From: Amaricoccus solimangrovi
Lineage (GTDB): Bacteria > Pseudomonadota > Alphaproteobacteria > Rhodobacterales > Rhodobacteraceae
DNA length: 64,000 nt
Direction of reading: 5' to 3'
NCBI RefSeq assembly: GCF_006385685.1
Contig: NZ_VFRP01000010.1
Coordinates: forward strand, 1-64,000
The translations under genes and the position numbers were made by a program. Shown here one piece after another: positions 19,351-29,020 of the stretch. The notes under the pieces were generated by a model, which was given only the letters and a program-made list of their open reading frames with translations, made no database searches and was not told the DNA's origin. Position 1 is the stretch's first letter. Each line of letters begins with the position of its first letter.

Positions 19351-20721
19351 ATGGCCGACCTGTTCGACGACCTTCCCCCGCCCACGCCGAAGCCGCGCCG
19401 CGCCGCCGCCGCGCCGCCGCCCGCGGAGCCGCGCGCCCCCCGCCGCGAAGGGCCGCGGCCGCTCGCGGACCGGCTTCGCCCCGTCACGCTCGACGAGGTG
19501 GTGGGGCAGGATCACCTGCTCGGACCCGGCGCGCCGCTGCGACGCATGCTCGCCGAGGGCAAGCTCGGCTCGATCGTATTCTGGGGCCCGCCCGGGGTCG
19601 GCAAGACGACCATCGCGCGCCTGCTCGCCGATGCGACCGACCTCTCCTTCCAGCAGGTGAGCGCGATCTTCACCGGGGTCGCGGACCTGCGCAGGATCTT
19701 CGAGGCGGCGCGGATCCGGCACGACAACGGCAGGGCGACGCTGCTCTTCGTCGACGAGATCCACCGGTTCAACCGCGCGCAGCAGGATGCCTTCCTGCCG
19801 CTGATGGAGGACGGGACCATCGTCCTCGTCGGCGCGACGACCGAGAATCCCTCCTTCGAACTCAACGCGGCGCTCCTGTCGCGCGCGCGGGTGCTGACCC
19901 TGCGCCCGCTGGTACCCGAAGCCCTCGGAAAGCTCGCGGCTCGCGCGGAGGCGACCCTCGGCCATCCGCTGCCGCTGACGCCCGAGGCGCGGAGCCAGCT
20001 CTTCGAGATGGCCGATGGCGACGGGCGCGCTCTCCTCAACATGATCGAGCAGATCGCCGAGGCGCGCGAGACCCTCGATGCGACGGCGCTCGGCGAGCGG
20101 CTGAGCCGACGGGCGATGCGTTTCGACAAGTCGGGGGAGGAGCATTACAACCTCATCTCCGCCCTGCACAAATCGGTGCGCGGCTCGGATCCCGACGCCG
20201 CGCTCTACTGGTTCGCGCGCATGCTGCGGGGCGGCGAGGATCCGCGTTTCCTCGCCCGGCGGATCACCCGGATGGCGGTCGAGGACATCGGCCTCGCCGA
20301 TCCCGCCGCGCAGCGCCTCTGTCTCGACGCCTGGAACACCTACGAACGCCTCGGCTCACCCGAGGGGGAACTCGCGCTGGCGGAGGCGGTTATCTATCTG
20401 GCGCTCGCGCCGAAATCGAACGCCGCCTACACCGCCTACAAGTCGGCGGTCGCCCTGGCGGAGAAGACAGGGTCGCTGACGCCGCCGAAGCACATTCTGA
20501 ACGCGCCGACCCGGCTGATGAAGGACGAAGGATACGGCAAGGGCTACATCTACGATCACGATCTCGCCTCCGGTTTCTCCGGCCAGTCCTATTTTCCGGA
20601 GGAGATGGAGCGGCCCGCGCTCTACCGGCCGGCGGGACACGGGGTCGAGCAGGATCTGAGGCAAAGGCTGGACTTTCTGGCCGAGGAGCGTGAAAGACTG
20701 CGAGGTTCCGCCCCGGATTGA
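19351..20721 (+). CDS. rarA: Replication-associated recombination protein A (AAA+ ATPase)
   Basis: 456 aa, standard for RarA/MgsA. It acts at stalled replication forks and is related to clamp-loader ATPases. Proline-rich N-terminus, then RPLADRLRPVTLDEVVGQDHLLG, Walker A GPPGVGKTTIARLLA, Walker B LLFVDEIHRFNRAQQDAFL and sensor 1 GATTENPSFELN. C-terminal tetramerisation region includes SAVALAEKTGSLTPPKHILNAPT. It shares the strand with the two BLUF genes just downstream. Confidence 0.95.
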   Translation: MADLFDDLPPPTPKPRRAAAAPPPAEPRAPRREGPRPLADRLRPVTLDEVVGQDHLLGPGAPLRRMLAEGKLGSIVFWGPPGVGKTTIARLLADATDLSFQQVSAIFTGVADLRRIFEAARIRHDNGRATLLFVDEIHRFNRAQQDAFLPLMEDGTIVLVGATTENPSFELNAALLSRARVLTLRPLVPEALGKLAARAEATLGHPLPLTPEARSQLFEMADGDGRALLNMIEQIAEARETLDATALGERLSRRAMRFDKSGEEHYNLISALHKSVRGSDPDAALYWFARMLRGGEDPRFLARRITRMAVEDIGLADPAAQRLCLDAWNTYERLGSPEGELALAEAVIYLALAPKSNAAYTAYKSAVALAEKTGSLTPPKHILNAPTRLMKDEGYGKGYIYDHDLASGFSGQSYFPEEMERPALYRPAGHGVEQDLRQRLDFLAEERERLRGSAPD

Positions 20722-20762
20722 TCTGAAACGTGTCCTTGCACGCGGAGGAGGAAACCGGCCAG

Positions 20763-21161
20763 ATGGCGGCCAGAAACCCGAGGGCGACACGCCCCGTTCT
20801 GCGGCTCACCTATGTCAGCCGTGCTTCCCGCCCGCTCGATCCGGAGGAACTCGCCGCGATCGGCCGGGCGGGGGAGCGCCGGAACGCACCCCTCGAACTC
20901 ACGGGAATGCTGATGCACAGGGGAGGGCGCTTCTTCGCCGTGCTGGAGGGACCGGAACCGGCGGTGCTCGGGCGGATGGAAGTCATCATCACCGACCCCC
21001 GTCACCGCGACCTCCGGATCCTCAGCGAGCAGCGGGTGCCGACGCGGCGATTCGAGAACTGGACCTTCGCCGCGCTGCCGGCGGCGGGCGGGACCGAGGC
21101 GGAAAGCGCGCTGCTCGCCATGCTCGCCGGAGGTTTGCCGCTTGGCATGCCTGATGACTGA
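20763..21161 (+). CDS. Short BLUF-fold protein, photochemical Gln replaced by Ala
   Basis: 132 aa, little more than a single BLUF (flavin blue-light sensor) domain. Compared with AppA, Tyr17 (LTYVSRAS) matches Tyr21, Asn41 (RRNAPLELTG) matches Asn45 and Trp100 matches Trp104. The FFQWLEG position reads FFAVLEG, so the essential Gln63 is Ala59 (codon 20937-20939). Flavin binding is possible, but the normal photocycle should be lost. ATG at 20763 is chosen because GGAGGAGG lies 11 nt upstream; a GTG at 20730 is an alternative. A second BLUF gene follows. Confidence 0.85.
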   Translation: MAARNPRATRPVLRLTYVSRASRPLDPEELAAIGRAGERRNAPLELTGMLMHRGGRFFAVLEGPEPAVLGRMEVIITDPRHRDLRILSEQRVPTRRFENWTFAALPAAGGTEAESALLAMLAGGLPLGMPDD

Positions 21162-21221
21162 ATGCCGGATGGTCAAAATACCTCTCACGCGCGAAGGTTG
21201 CAGTGTGCTTCACCTGGACAC

Positions 21222-21250
21222 TTGACATAAAACTTTATCGAATAAAAACA
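21222..21250 (+). promoter_or_regulatory. AT-rich promoter candidate before the second BLUF gene
   Basis: TTGACA at 21222-21227 followed by an AT-rich run (ACTTTATCGAATAAAAACA) that is unusual in this GC-rich DNA. A precise -10 hexamer is not clear; the GAATAAAA patch is the best candidate. It suggests the second BLUF gene has its own promoter in the 209-nt gap. Confidence 0.4.
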
Positions 21251-21370
21251 TGGGCGCCGGAAGGGTTGTGGCTAATCGCATGACGCCACGTCGCCGTTTC
21301 GGAACAAAAATCGAGTGCCGGCCGCCTGGGTGACTGCCAGTCCCAAGTCGCCGCTTACGGGAGGGCGATC

Positions 21371-21817
21371 ATGGGGTGCGGCGGCGACGTCTCATTCGTT
21401 CACTTCAGCTTCGTGTCGCGGGTCGCCCCCGCCTTGCCGGAGGCCGCGCTGCGGCGGATCGCCCGCGCCGCGACCCGGCGCAACCGGGAGCTGGGCCTGA
21501 CGGGAGAGCTGCGCTTCGAGGGAAGCCGCTTCGCCCAGGTGATCGAAGGCCCCTGCGACGCGGTCATGGTCGTGGCCTGCGACATCCTGGCCGATCCCCG
21601 GCACCAGCGGATCGAGGTCCGGCGCTTCGAACCGGTCGAGAGCCGGAGCCACGCGGAATGGCAGGTGGTCGGGCTCGACGATTCGCAGCTGTTCTGCGCG
21701 CTGCGCGCCGCGAGCGCGACGCCGGCGGAGACCGCCGGACCGAGGATCGGCCGCCTCGCCGCCGTGGTGACGGAACCCCACGCCTCGCCGCGGGCGCTGG
21801 CCGACCGGCGCGCTTGA
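21371..21817 (+). CDS. Short BLUF-fold protein, photochemical Tyr replaced by Phe
   Basis: 148 aa: one BLUF domain (about residues 8-100) plus a short Ala/Pro-rich tail. Asn38 (RRNRELGLTG), Gln56 (RFAQVIEG) and Trp97 match the AppA pocket. The essential Tyr21 position is Phe14 (FSFVSRVA, codon 21410-21412). AppA Tyr-to-Phe variants bind flavin but do not signal, so this domain should also be light-inactive by the canonical route. It is the mirror image of its neighbour, which has the Tyr but not the Gln. ATG at 21371 follows GGGAGGGCGATC. Confidence 0.82.
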   Translation: MGCGGDVSFVHFSFVSRVAPALPEAALRRIARAATRRNRELGLTGELRFEGSRFAQVIEGPCDAVMVVACDILADPRHQRIEVRRFEPVESRSHAEWQVVGLDDSQLFCALRAASATPAETAGPRIGRLAAVVTEPHASPRALADRRA

Positions 21818-21918
21818 CATTCGGCCGCGCGCGGCGCCTTTGAACGCCTCGGGAAAAGGGGGCGAACGGTGGACGTGCGCGATCTGACAGGCCGGGTTCC
21901 GGTGGGCGCGGGGCCGCG

Positions 21919-22965
21919 ATGAGCGGGGTTCAGCGTATCCTGGTGACGCCGGACGAGGGCGAGCAGCGGCTGGACCGCTGGCTCCGCCGTCGCTATCCGC
22001 ATGTGCCGCAATCGCTGGTGGAACGGCTCTGCCGCAAGGGCGAGATCCGGGTCGACGGCGGGCGGGTCCGCGCCGCGACGAAGCTCGAGCCCGGCCAGGA
22101 GGTGCGCCTGCCGCCGCTGCCCGAGGCGGCGCAGGCCTCCGAGCGTCCCCGGGAGACGCGGATCTCGGAGGCGGACGCGGAGATGATGCGCGCGAGCGTC
22201 ATCTATCGCGACGCCGACGTGCTGGCGCTCAACAAGCCGCCGGGACTCGCGGTCCAGGGCGGCTCGGGGCAGAGCCGGCATGTCGACGCGCTGGCCGAGG
22301 CGCTGAGGTTCGAGCGAGAGGACAAGCCCCGCCTGGTCCACCGCCTCGACCGCGACACCTCCGGCGTGCTGCTCCTCGCGCGCAGCCCGAGGGCGGCGCA
22401 GGGGCTCGCGAAGGCCTTCCAGGCGCGGGACGCGCGCAAGATCTACTGGGCGGTGGTGGCCGGCAGGCCGGCGCCGGAACTCGGCACGATCCGCTACGGC
22501 CTCGTCAAGGCGCCGGGCCATGGCGCCGGCGGCGAGGGCGAGAAGATGCGGGTGGTCCCGCCCGATCAGGTCGCCGCGGTGGAAGGCGCGCGCCGCGCGA
22601 CGACGGACTACCGCGTGATCGAGGCCGCGGGAAACCGCGCCGCCTGGGTCGCGCTGGCGCCGATCACGGGCCGCACGCACCAGTTGCGCGCGCATATGGC
22701 GGCGATCGGGCATCCGATCATCGGCGACGGCAAGTACGGCGGCAACAGCCAGGTGAACGAGGGCGAGGGCTGGGGGGCGCAGCTCGGCGGCGGGATCAGC
22801 CGCAAGCTGCACCTGCACGCCCGTCATCTCGAGATCCGCCACCCCGTCACCGGCGCGCGGCTGAGCCTGACCGCTCCCTTGCCCGAGCACATGCGGCGGA
22901 CCTGGGACTTCTTTGGCTGGCGCGCCGAGGACGCCGCCAGCGATCCATTCGAGGAATTGAGATGA
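21919..22965 (+). CDS. rluC: 23S rRNA pseudouridine synthase, RluC type
   Basis: 348 aa. An N-terminal S4 RNA-binding domain (QRLDRWLRRRYPHVPQSLVERLCRKGEIRVDG) precedes the RluA-family catalytic domain with HRLDRDTSGVLLLAR, catalytic Asp144. GRTHQLRAHMAAIGHPIIGDGKYG is the family C-terminal motif. RluC makes pseudouridines 955, 2504 and 2580 in E. coli 23S rRNA. RluC versus RluD is judged from length and S4 layout. Overlaps the HAD gene by 4 nt. Confidence 0.88.
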   Translation: MSGVQRILVTPDEGEQRLDRWLRRRYPHVPQSLVERLCRKGEIRVDGGRVRAATKLEPGQEVRLPPLPEAAQASERPRETRISEADAEMMRASVIYRDADVLALNKPPGLAVQGGSGQSRHVDALAEALRFEREDKPRLVHRLDRDTSGVLLLARSPRAAQGLAKAFQARDARKIYWAVVAGRPAPELGTIRYGLVKAPGHGAGGEGEKMRVVPPDQVAAVEGARRATTDYRVIEAAGNRAAWVALAPITGRTHQLRAHMAAIGHPIIGDGKYGGNSQVNEGEGWGAQLGGGISRKLHLHARHLEIRHPVTGARLSLTAPLPEHMRRTWDFFGWRAEDAASDPFEELR

Positions 22966-23648
22966 CCGAGACGCAGCTTGTCGTCTTCGATGTCGACGGC
23001 ACGCTCATCGACAGCCAGCACCTGATCGTCGCGGCGATGGAGGAGGGATTCCGCGCCGAGGGGCTCGCGCCGCCGTCGCGCGCGGAGATCCTCGGGATCG
23101 TCGGCCTCTCGCTGCCGCGCGCGGTCGAGGCGCTGGCCCCGGAGCTTCCGGAGGCGACGCTGGAACGGCTCGCGGAGGGCTATCGCCAGGCCTTCGTCGC
23201 GGCGCGCGAGCGCGGCGGGGCGGAGGCGCACGCGCCGCTTTATCCGGGCGCGCGGGAGGCGCTCGACCGGCTGCGCGCCGATCCCGGCGTCCTGCTCGGC
23301 GTCGCGACCGGCAAGGCGCGGCGCGGGCTCGACCATGTGCTGGAGAGCCACGACCTGCGGGATCTCTTCGTGACGACGCAGACGGCGGACGAGCATCCCT
23401 CGAAGCCGCATCCCTCGATGCTCGAGACCGCGCTCGTCGAGACCGGGGCGCGGGCGGAGCGCGCGGTGATGGTCGGCGACACGGAATTCGACATCGCGAT
23501 GGGCCGGGCCGCGGGTTTCGCGACGATCGGCGTCGCCTGGGGCTATCATCCGCGCGCGCGGCTGGAGGCCGCCGGGGCCGACCGGGTGATCGAGGATTTC
23601 GCGGCGCTCGACGCCGCGCTGGCAGCGCTCCTGGGAGAGCGGGCATGA
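22962..23648 (+). CDS. HAD-superfamily phosphatase, phosphoglycolate phosphatase-like
   Basis: 228 aa. Motif I DVDGTLID (nucleophile Asp10, acid Asp12), motif II region GVATGKARRGLDH and motif IV MVGDTEFDIAMGRAAG show an active subfamily IA hydrolase with an alpha-helical cap. The substrate is uncertain; phosphoglycolate or a similar small phosphate ester is a guess from family. It is translationally coupled to rluC upstream and to the ATP12 gene downstream (ATGA overlaps on both sides). Confidence 0.85.
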   Translation: MTETQLVVFDVDGTLIDSQHLIVAAMEEGFRAEGLAPPSRAEILGIVGLSLPRAVEALAPELPEATLERLAEGYRQAFVAARERGGAEAHAPLYPGAREALDRLRADPGVLLGVATGKARRGLDHVLESHDLRDLFVTTQTADEHPSKPHPSMLETALVETGARAERAVMVGDTEFDIAMGRAAGFATIGVAWGYHPRARLEAAGADRVIEDFAALDAALAALLGERA

Positions 23649-24370
23649 GCTGGAAGCCGCGGCGGAAGTTCTGGGACGAGGTCAGCGTCGCGCCGGCGGA
23701 GGCGGGCCACACGGTCCGGCTCGATGCCCGCGAACTCCGGACCCCGGGCCAGGCGCCGCTCGTCGTCCCGACCGCCGCGCTCGCCGAGGCGATCGCCGGC
23801 GAATGGCGCGCGATCACCGGCGAGATCGATCCCGAGATCCTGCACTATACCAAGGCGGCCAATACCGCGATCGACCGTGTCTCGCGCGAGCGGGAGGCGG
23901 TGATCGACGCGATCGCCGCCTATGGCGACAGCGACCTGCTCTGCTATCGCGCGGAGGAGCCGGAAGGGCTGGCGGCGCGGCAGAAGGCCGCGTGGCAGCC
24001 CTGGCTCGACTGGGCGGAGGCGGCATTCGGCGCGGCGCTGGTTCCCGTCCGGGGCGTGATGCACCGCGCCCAGGACGCGGCGAGCCTCGCGGCGCTGCGG
24101 CGCGAGGTCGCCCGCTTCGACGCGCTCGGCCTCACCGCGCTCTACGATCTGGTGACGCTCTCCGGTTCGCTCGTTCTCGGGCTCGCCGTCGCCCGGGGCG
24201 CGCTCGCCGGCGCCGAGGCCTGGGAGATCTCGCGCCTCGACGAGATCTGGCAGGCCGAGCAATGGGGCGTCGATCTGGAGGCCGAGCAGGCGGCGGAGGT
24301 GCGCCGCGTGGCGTTCCTGCGCGCCGAAACGCTGCTCGGGCTGCTGGGGACCGACGAGATATCGTCCTGA
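23645..24370 (+). CDS. ATP12-family F1-ATPase assembly chaperone
   Basis: 241 aa. WKPRRKFWDEVSVAP, LDARELRTPGQAPLVVPTAALAEAIAGEW and HYTKAANTAIDRVSREREAVIDAIAAYGDSDLLCYRAEEP are the ATP12 signature. The mitochondrial homologue protects the F1 alpha subunit before assembly; a like role in alphaproteobacteria is inferred from homology. It is the last gene of the rluC-HAD-ATP12 block, with a 4-nt overlap upstream. Confidence 0.92.
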   Translation: MSWKPRRKFWDEVSVAPAEAGHTVRLDARELRTPGQAPLVVPTAALAEAIAGEWRAITGEIDPEILHYTKAANTAIDRVSREREAVIDAIAAYGDSDLLCYRAEEPEGLAARQKAAWQPWLDWAEAAFGAALVPVRGVMHRAQDAASLAALRREVARFDALGLTALYDLVTLSGSLVLGLAVARGALAGAEAWEISRLDEIWQAEQWGVDLEAEQAAEVRRVAFLRAETLLGLLGTDEISS

Positions 24371-24456
24371 TCTGCGCTAATACCACTCAAGCTTGTGCCC
24401 GGTTGCCTGAGGCGCGGACAGATCAGCGCGGGATTCATGGTCGCGCTGCCTTTTCC

Positions 24457-24485
24457 TTGACCTTTTGAACGGTCCTGTCAATTTT
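24457..24485 (+). promoter_or_regulatory. Promoter candidate upstream of aapJ
   Basis: TTGACC at 24457-24462 and AATTTT at 24480-24485 with a 17-nt spacer in the 197-nt gap before aapJ. The -35 is good, the -10 weak. An activator or sigma54 site was looked for (GG-N10-GC) without a convincing match. Confidence 0.35.
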
Positions 24486-24567
24486 CTGGCAACGCCCGCG
24501 GGGAAACCACCCCCGGGCCTTGCCCCTCGCGTCCAGGCTGGCGCGCGACAGAACCAAAAGGGTAGCC

Positions 24568-25584
24568 ATGAGACATTCTCTGATCCTCGGAACCACGCTC
24601 GCGCTGACGCTCGGGGCGGTGAGCGCGGCCTCGGCCGCGACGCTCGATGAAGTGAAGGCGCGTGGCACGCTCAAATGCGGCTCGAACCCCGGCCTCGCGG
24701 GCTTCGCGGCGCCCGACGCCAACGGCGTCTGGCACGGTTTCGACGTCGACGTGTGCTACGCGCTGGCCGCGGCCATCTTCGGCGATCCCGCGAAGGTCGA
24801 GTTCACGCCGCTCTCGGGCGAGACGCGCTTCACCGCGCTCGCCTCGGGCGAGGTCGACGTTCTGGTGCGCAACTCCACCTGGACCTTCTCCCGCGACGTC
24901 GACCTGAAGCTCGATTTCGTCGGCGTGAACTACTACGACGGGCAGGGCTTCATCGTCTCGAAGGATCTCGGCGTCACCTCGGCGAAGGAGCTCGACGGCG
25001 CCACGGTCTGCATCCAGACCGGCACCACGACCGAACTCAACCTCGCCGATTTCTTCAAGGCCAACGGCATGAGCTACCAGCCGGTGCCGATCCAGACCGA
25101 GGCCGAGGCGCGGCAGCAGTTCCTCGCCGGCGCCTGCGATTCCTATACGACCGACGCCTCCGGCCTCGCCGCCGTCCGCGCGACCTACCCGAACCCCGAG
25201 AACTACATCATCCTGCCCGAGATCATCTCGAAGGAGCCGCTCGGCCCGGCCGTGCGCCACGGCGACAACCAGTGGGGCGACATCGTCCGCTGGACATTCA
25301 ACGCCCTGGTCGAGGCCGAGGAACTCGGCGTGACCAAGGACAATCTCGACGAGATGAAGAATTCCGACAATCCGGAGATCCGCCGGCTGCTCGGTGTCGA
25401 GGGCAATCTCGGCGGCATGTTCGGGCTCAGCCCCGACTGGGCCTATAACGCCATCAAGGCGAACGGCAACTACGGCGAGATCTTCGCCGCCACGATCGGC
25501 GAGGGCACCCCGTCCAACCTCGCCCGCGGGCTGAACGCCCAGTGGAAGGACGGCGGCCTGATGTACTCGCCGCCGTTCCGCTGA
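24568..25584 (+). CDS. aapJ: General L-amino acid ABC transporter, periplasmic binding protein
   Basis: 338 aa. Signal peptide MRHSLILGTTLALTLGAVSAASA (ATG 24568), then the solute-binding fold: LKCGSNPGLAGFAAPDANGVWHGFDVDVCYALAAAIFGD and RNSTWTFSRDVDLKLDFVGVNYYDGQGF. This is AapJ of Rhizobium / BztA of Rhodobacter, which binds glutamate, glutamine, aspartate, asparagine and other L-amino acids. First gene of the four-gene operon aapJQMP. Confidence 0.94.
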   Translation: MRHSLILGTTLALTLGAVSAASAATLDEVKARGTLKCGSNPGLAGFAAPDANGVWHGFDVDVCYALAAAIFGDPAKVEFTPLSGETRFTALASGEVDVLVRNSTWTFSRDVDLKLDFVGVNYYDGQGFIVSKDLGVTSAKELDGATVCIQTGTTTELNLADFFKANGMSYQPVPIQTEAEARQQFLAGACDSYTTDASGLAAVRATYPNPENYIILPEIISKEPLGPAVRHGDNQWGDIVRWTFNALVEAEELGVTKDNLDEMKNSDNPEIRRLLGVEGNLGGMFGLSPDWAYNAIKANGNYGEIFAATIGEGTPSNLARGLNAQWKDGGLMYSPPFR

Positions 25585-25596
25585 TTCCGACGGCGG

Positions 25597-25624
25597 GCGG
25601 CCCGGGCGCACCTGCCCGGGCCGC
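25597..25624 (+). terminator. Intercistronic hairpin between aapJ and aapQ
   Basis: 11-bp perfect stem GCGGCCCGGGC / GCCCGGGCCGC with a GCACCT loop, no T-run. It lies 13 nt after the binding-protein stop. Such stems commonly protect the upstream mRNA or cause partial termination so that the binding protein is made in excess over the permeases. Confidence 0.6.
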
Positions 25625-25659
25625 GAATTCGAACCGGATTTCGCAGAGGGGGGTGTCGC

Positions 25660-26874
25660 ATGGCCATTACCGAGGCTCACAGCCGGGAGCCATTCCGTCT
25701 CGGGATGCTCCTCTACGACACGCGATACCGATCGATCACCATCCAGATCATCGCGCTGATCGCCGTCCTGACCTTCTTCGGCTGGATCGTGCACAACACG
25801 GTCGCCAACCTGCACGCGCTCGGCAAGACCTTCGATTTCGGCTTCCTCGGCCAGCGGGCCGGCTATGACATCAGCCAGACCCTGATCCCCTATACCAACG
25901 ACAGCACGCACGGGCGCGCCGCGCTGGTCGGGATCCTGAACACGCTGCTGGTCGCCTTCCTCGGCTGCGTCACCGCCACGATCATCGGCGTCTTCATGGG
26001 CGTGCTGCGCCTGTCGTCGAACTGGCTGATCGCCCGGCTCGCCTCCGTCTATGTCGAGATGTTCCGCAACGTGCCGGTCCTGCTCTGGATCCTGGCGCTG
26101 ATGGCGATCATCACCGACACGCTTCCGGCGCCGAGCGCCTTCCGGGGCGAGAATGCGAGCGCTTCGATGCTGTTCGGCGACACCGTCGCCCTGACCAACC
26201 GGGGCGCCTATGTCCCCTGGCCGATCTTCGGACCGGGCTGGCAGGTGGTGGCCGGTGTCTTCATCCTCTCGCTGATCGCGATCCTCCTCTTCCGCCGCTA
26301 CGCCCATGCGCGGCAGGAGGCGACGGGCCAGGCCCTGCCGGTCTTCTGGATCAGCCTCGCGCTCTTCTTCCTGCCCGCGCTCGCCGCGGACGCGGTGGTG
26401 GGCGCGGTCACCCTCGACGTCCCGACGCTGCAGCGGTTCAACTTCGAGGGGGGCGGCCTGATCGACAAGTCGCTGGTCGCGCTCTGGTTCGCCCTCGCCC
26501 TCTATACCGGCGCCTTCATCGCCGAGATCGTGCGCGGCGGCATCCAGGCGATCTCGCGCGGCCAGAGCGAGGCGGCGGGGGCGCTGGGGCTCCGGCCGAA
26601 CCGGATCATGAGCCTCGTGATCCTGCCGCAGGCGCTGCGGATCATCATCCCGCCCCTGATCTCGCAATACCTGAACCTGACGAAGAACTCGTCGCTCGCC
26701 ATCGTCGTCGGCTACGCGGACGTGCGCGCCACGCTCGGCGGCATCACGATGAACCAGACCGGGCGGGAGCTCGAATGCATGCTGCTGATGATGGGCTTCT
26801 ACCTGCTCATCAGCCTCGCGATCTCGAGCCTGATGAACTGGTACAACTCCTCCATCGCCCTGAAGGAGCGCTGA
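25660..26874 (+). CDS. aapQ: Amino acid ABC transporter permease AapQ
   Basis: 404 aa, the long form seen in Aap/Bzt systems. TM segments near residues 24-46 and 92-125 are followed by a variable region. The C-terminal permease core contains the EAA loop AEIVRGGIQAISRGQSEAAGALGLRP, which docks to the ATPase. It pairs with AapM, 1 nt downstream, in the inner membrane. Confidence 0.93.
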   Translation: MAITEAHSREPFRLGMLLYDTRYRSITIQIIALIAVLTFFGWIVHNTVANLHALGKTFDFGFLGQRAGYDISQTLIPYTNDSTHGRAALVGILNTLLVAFLGCVTATIIGVFMGVLRLSSNWLIARLASVYVEMFRNVPVLLWILALMAIITDTLPAPSAFRGENASASMLFGDTVALTNRGAYVPWPIFGPGWQVVAGVFILSLIAILLFRRYAHARQEATGQALPVFWISLALFFLPALAADAVVGAVTLDVPTLQRFNFEGGGLIDKSLVALWFALALYTGAFIAEIVRGGIQAISRGQSEAAGALGLRPNRIMSLVILPQALRIIIPPLISQYLNLTKNSSLAIVVGYADVRATLGGITMNQTGRELECMLLMMGFYLLISLAISSLMNWYNSSIALKER

Positions 26875-26875
26875 G

Positions 26876-28174
26876 ATGGCCAACCAAGCGATGCCCTTCA
26901 GCCGCTCCGAGATGCTGCCGCCCGAACCGCCCCCGGGCAGCGCGGTGGGCGTGGTCGGGTGGCTCCGCGCGAACCTCTTCTCCTCGATCGGCAACAGCAT
27001 CCTGACGATCTTGGCGCTCGCGCTGATCTGGCTGGTGCTGTCCCATGTCTGGCCATGGCTCGCCCACGCGGTCTGGAACGCCGACTCCTACGCCCAGTGC
27101 CGCCAGATCATCGCGGACACCTGGGGCCCCGACGCGGGCGGCGCCTGCCTCGCGGTGATCCGCGAGCGATGGAAGCAGTTCATGTTCGGCTTCTATCCGA
27201 TCGAGGCCTACTGGCGCCCGACGCTCGCCTTCATCCTGATGTTCGTGGCACTCGCGCCGATCCTGTTCTCGGCCCTGCCGCGGAAGATGCTGTGGTTCTC
27301 GCTGATCTTCCCCGGACTCGCCTACTGGCTGCTCTGGGGCGGGTCGATCTTCGTGCCGATCGTGATCTACGCCGGTTTCGCCGCCGGCTGGCTCGGCTTC
27401 CATCTCGGGGCGCGGGCGAGCGCCGCCTTCGTCGCGCCGCTGCTCGCCGCGGTATTCGCGCTCGTCTGGTGGTTCTTCATCGCCTCGCCGCTCATCAACC
27501 TGCTCCCCGACATCGGGCTCATGCCGGTGCAGTCGAAGCAGTTCGGCGGCTTCATGCTGTCGGTCACGATCGGCGTCACCGGCATCGCCTTCTCGCTGCC
27601 GCTCGGCGTGCTGCTGGCGCTCGGCCGGCGCTCCGACCTCGTCTTCGTGAAGGCGATCTGCGTCGGCTTCATCGAGTTCATCCGGGGCGTGCCGCTGATC
27701 GCGCTCTTGCTCGTCGCGTCGTTCCTGCTGAACATCTTCATGCCGCCGGGCACGAATTTCGACATCATCCTGCGCGTCATCATCATGGTCACGCTGTTCT
27801 CGGCCGCCTACATGGCCGAGGTGATCCGGGGCGGCCTCGCCGCGCTGCCGAGGGGCCAGTACGAGGGCGCGGACGCGCTCGGCCTGAATTTCTGGCAGGC
27901 GACGCGGCTCGTGATCATGCCGCAGGCGCTGAAGATCTCGATCCCCGGTATCGTCAACACCTTCATCGGGCTCTTCAAGGACACGACGCTGGTCGCGATC
28001 ATCGGCCTGCTGGACCCGATCGGGCTCATCACCTCGATCCGGGCCAACGCGGCCTGGAACGGCATGGTCTGGGAGCTCTACGGCTTCGTCGCCGTGCTCT
28101 TCTTCGTCTGCTGCTTCGGCATGTCGAAATATTCGCAGTATCTGGAGCGCAAGCTCCGCACCGACCATCGCTGA
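26876..28174 (+). CDS. aapM: Amino acid ABC transporter permease AapM
   Basis: 432 aa, BztC-like. It has several TM segments in the N-terminal half (about 40-60, 115-185) beyond the core permease domain. The EAA loop [30 protein letters not shown] is present. Forms the heterodimeric channel with AapQ. The gene ends 11 nt before aapP. Confidence 0.93.
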   Translation: MANQAMPFSRSEMLPPEPPPGSAVGVVGWLRANLFSSIGNSILTILALALIWLVLSHVWPWLAHAVWNADSYAQCRQIIADTWGPDAGGACLAVIRERWKQFMFGFYPIEAYWRPTLAFILMFVALAPILFSALPRKMLWFSLIFPGLAYWLLWGGSIFVPIVIYAGFAAGWLGFHLGARASAAFVAPLLAAVFALVWWFFIASPLINLLPDIGLMPVQSKQFGGFMLSVTIGVTGIAFSLPLGVLLALGRRSDLVFVKAICVGFIEFIRGVPLIALLLVASFLLNIFMPPGTNFDIILRVIIMVTLFSAAYMAEVIRGGLAALPRGQYEGADALGLNFWQATRLVIMPQALKISIPGIVNTFIGLFKDTTLVAIIGLLDPIGLITSIRANAAWNGMVWELYGFVAVLFFVCCFGMSKYSQYLERKLRTDHR

Positions 28175-28185
28175 GGAGGCCCGCC

Positions 28186-28992
<807 letters not shown>

Positions 28993-29001
28993 GGCGCGCG
29001 G

Positions 29002-29020
29002 AGCGGGCCCCGGCCCGCTT
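29002..29020. terminator. Hairpin between convergent aapP and histidine phosphatase genes
   Basis: Stem AGCGGGC / GCCCGCT around a CCCG loop, in the 28-nt gap between two convergent stop codons. It has only a short T/C tail on the plus strand. A bidirectional terminator is the simplest reading. Confidence 0.5.
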
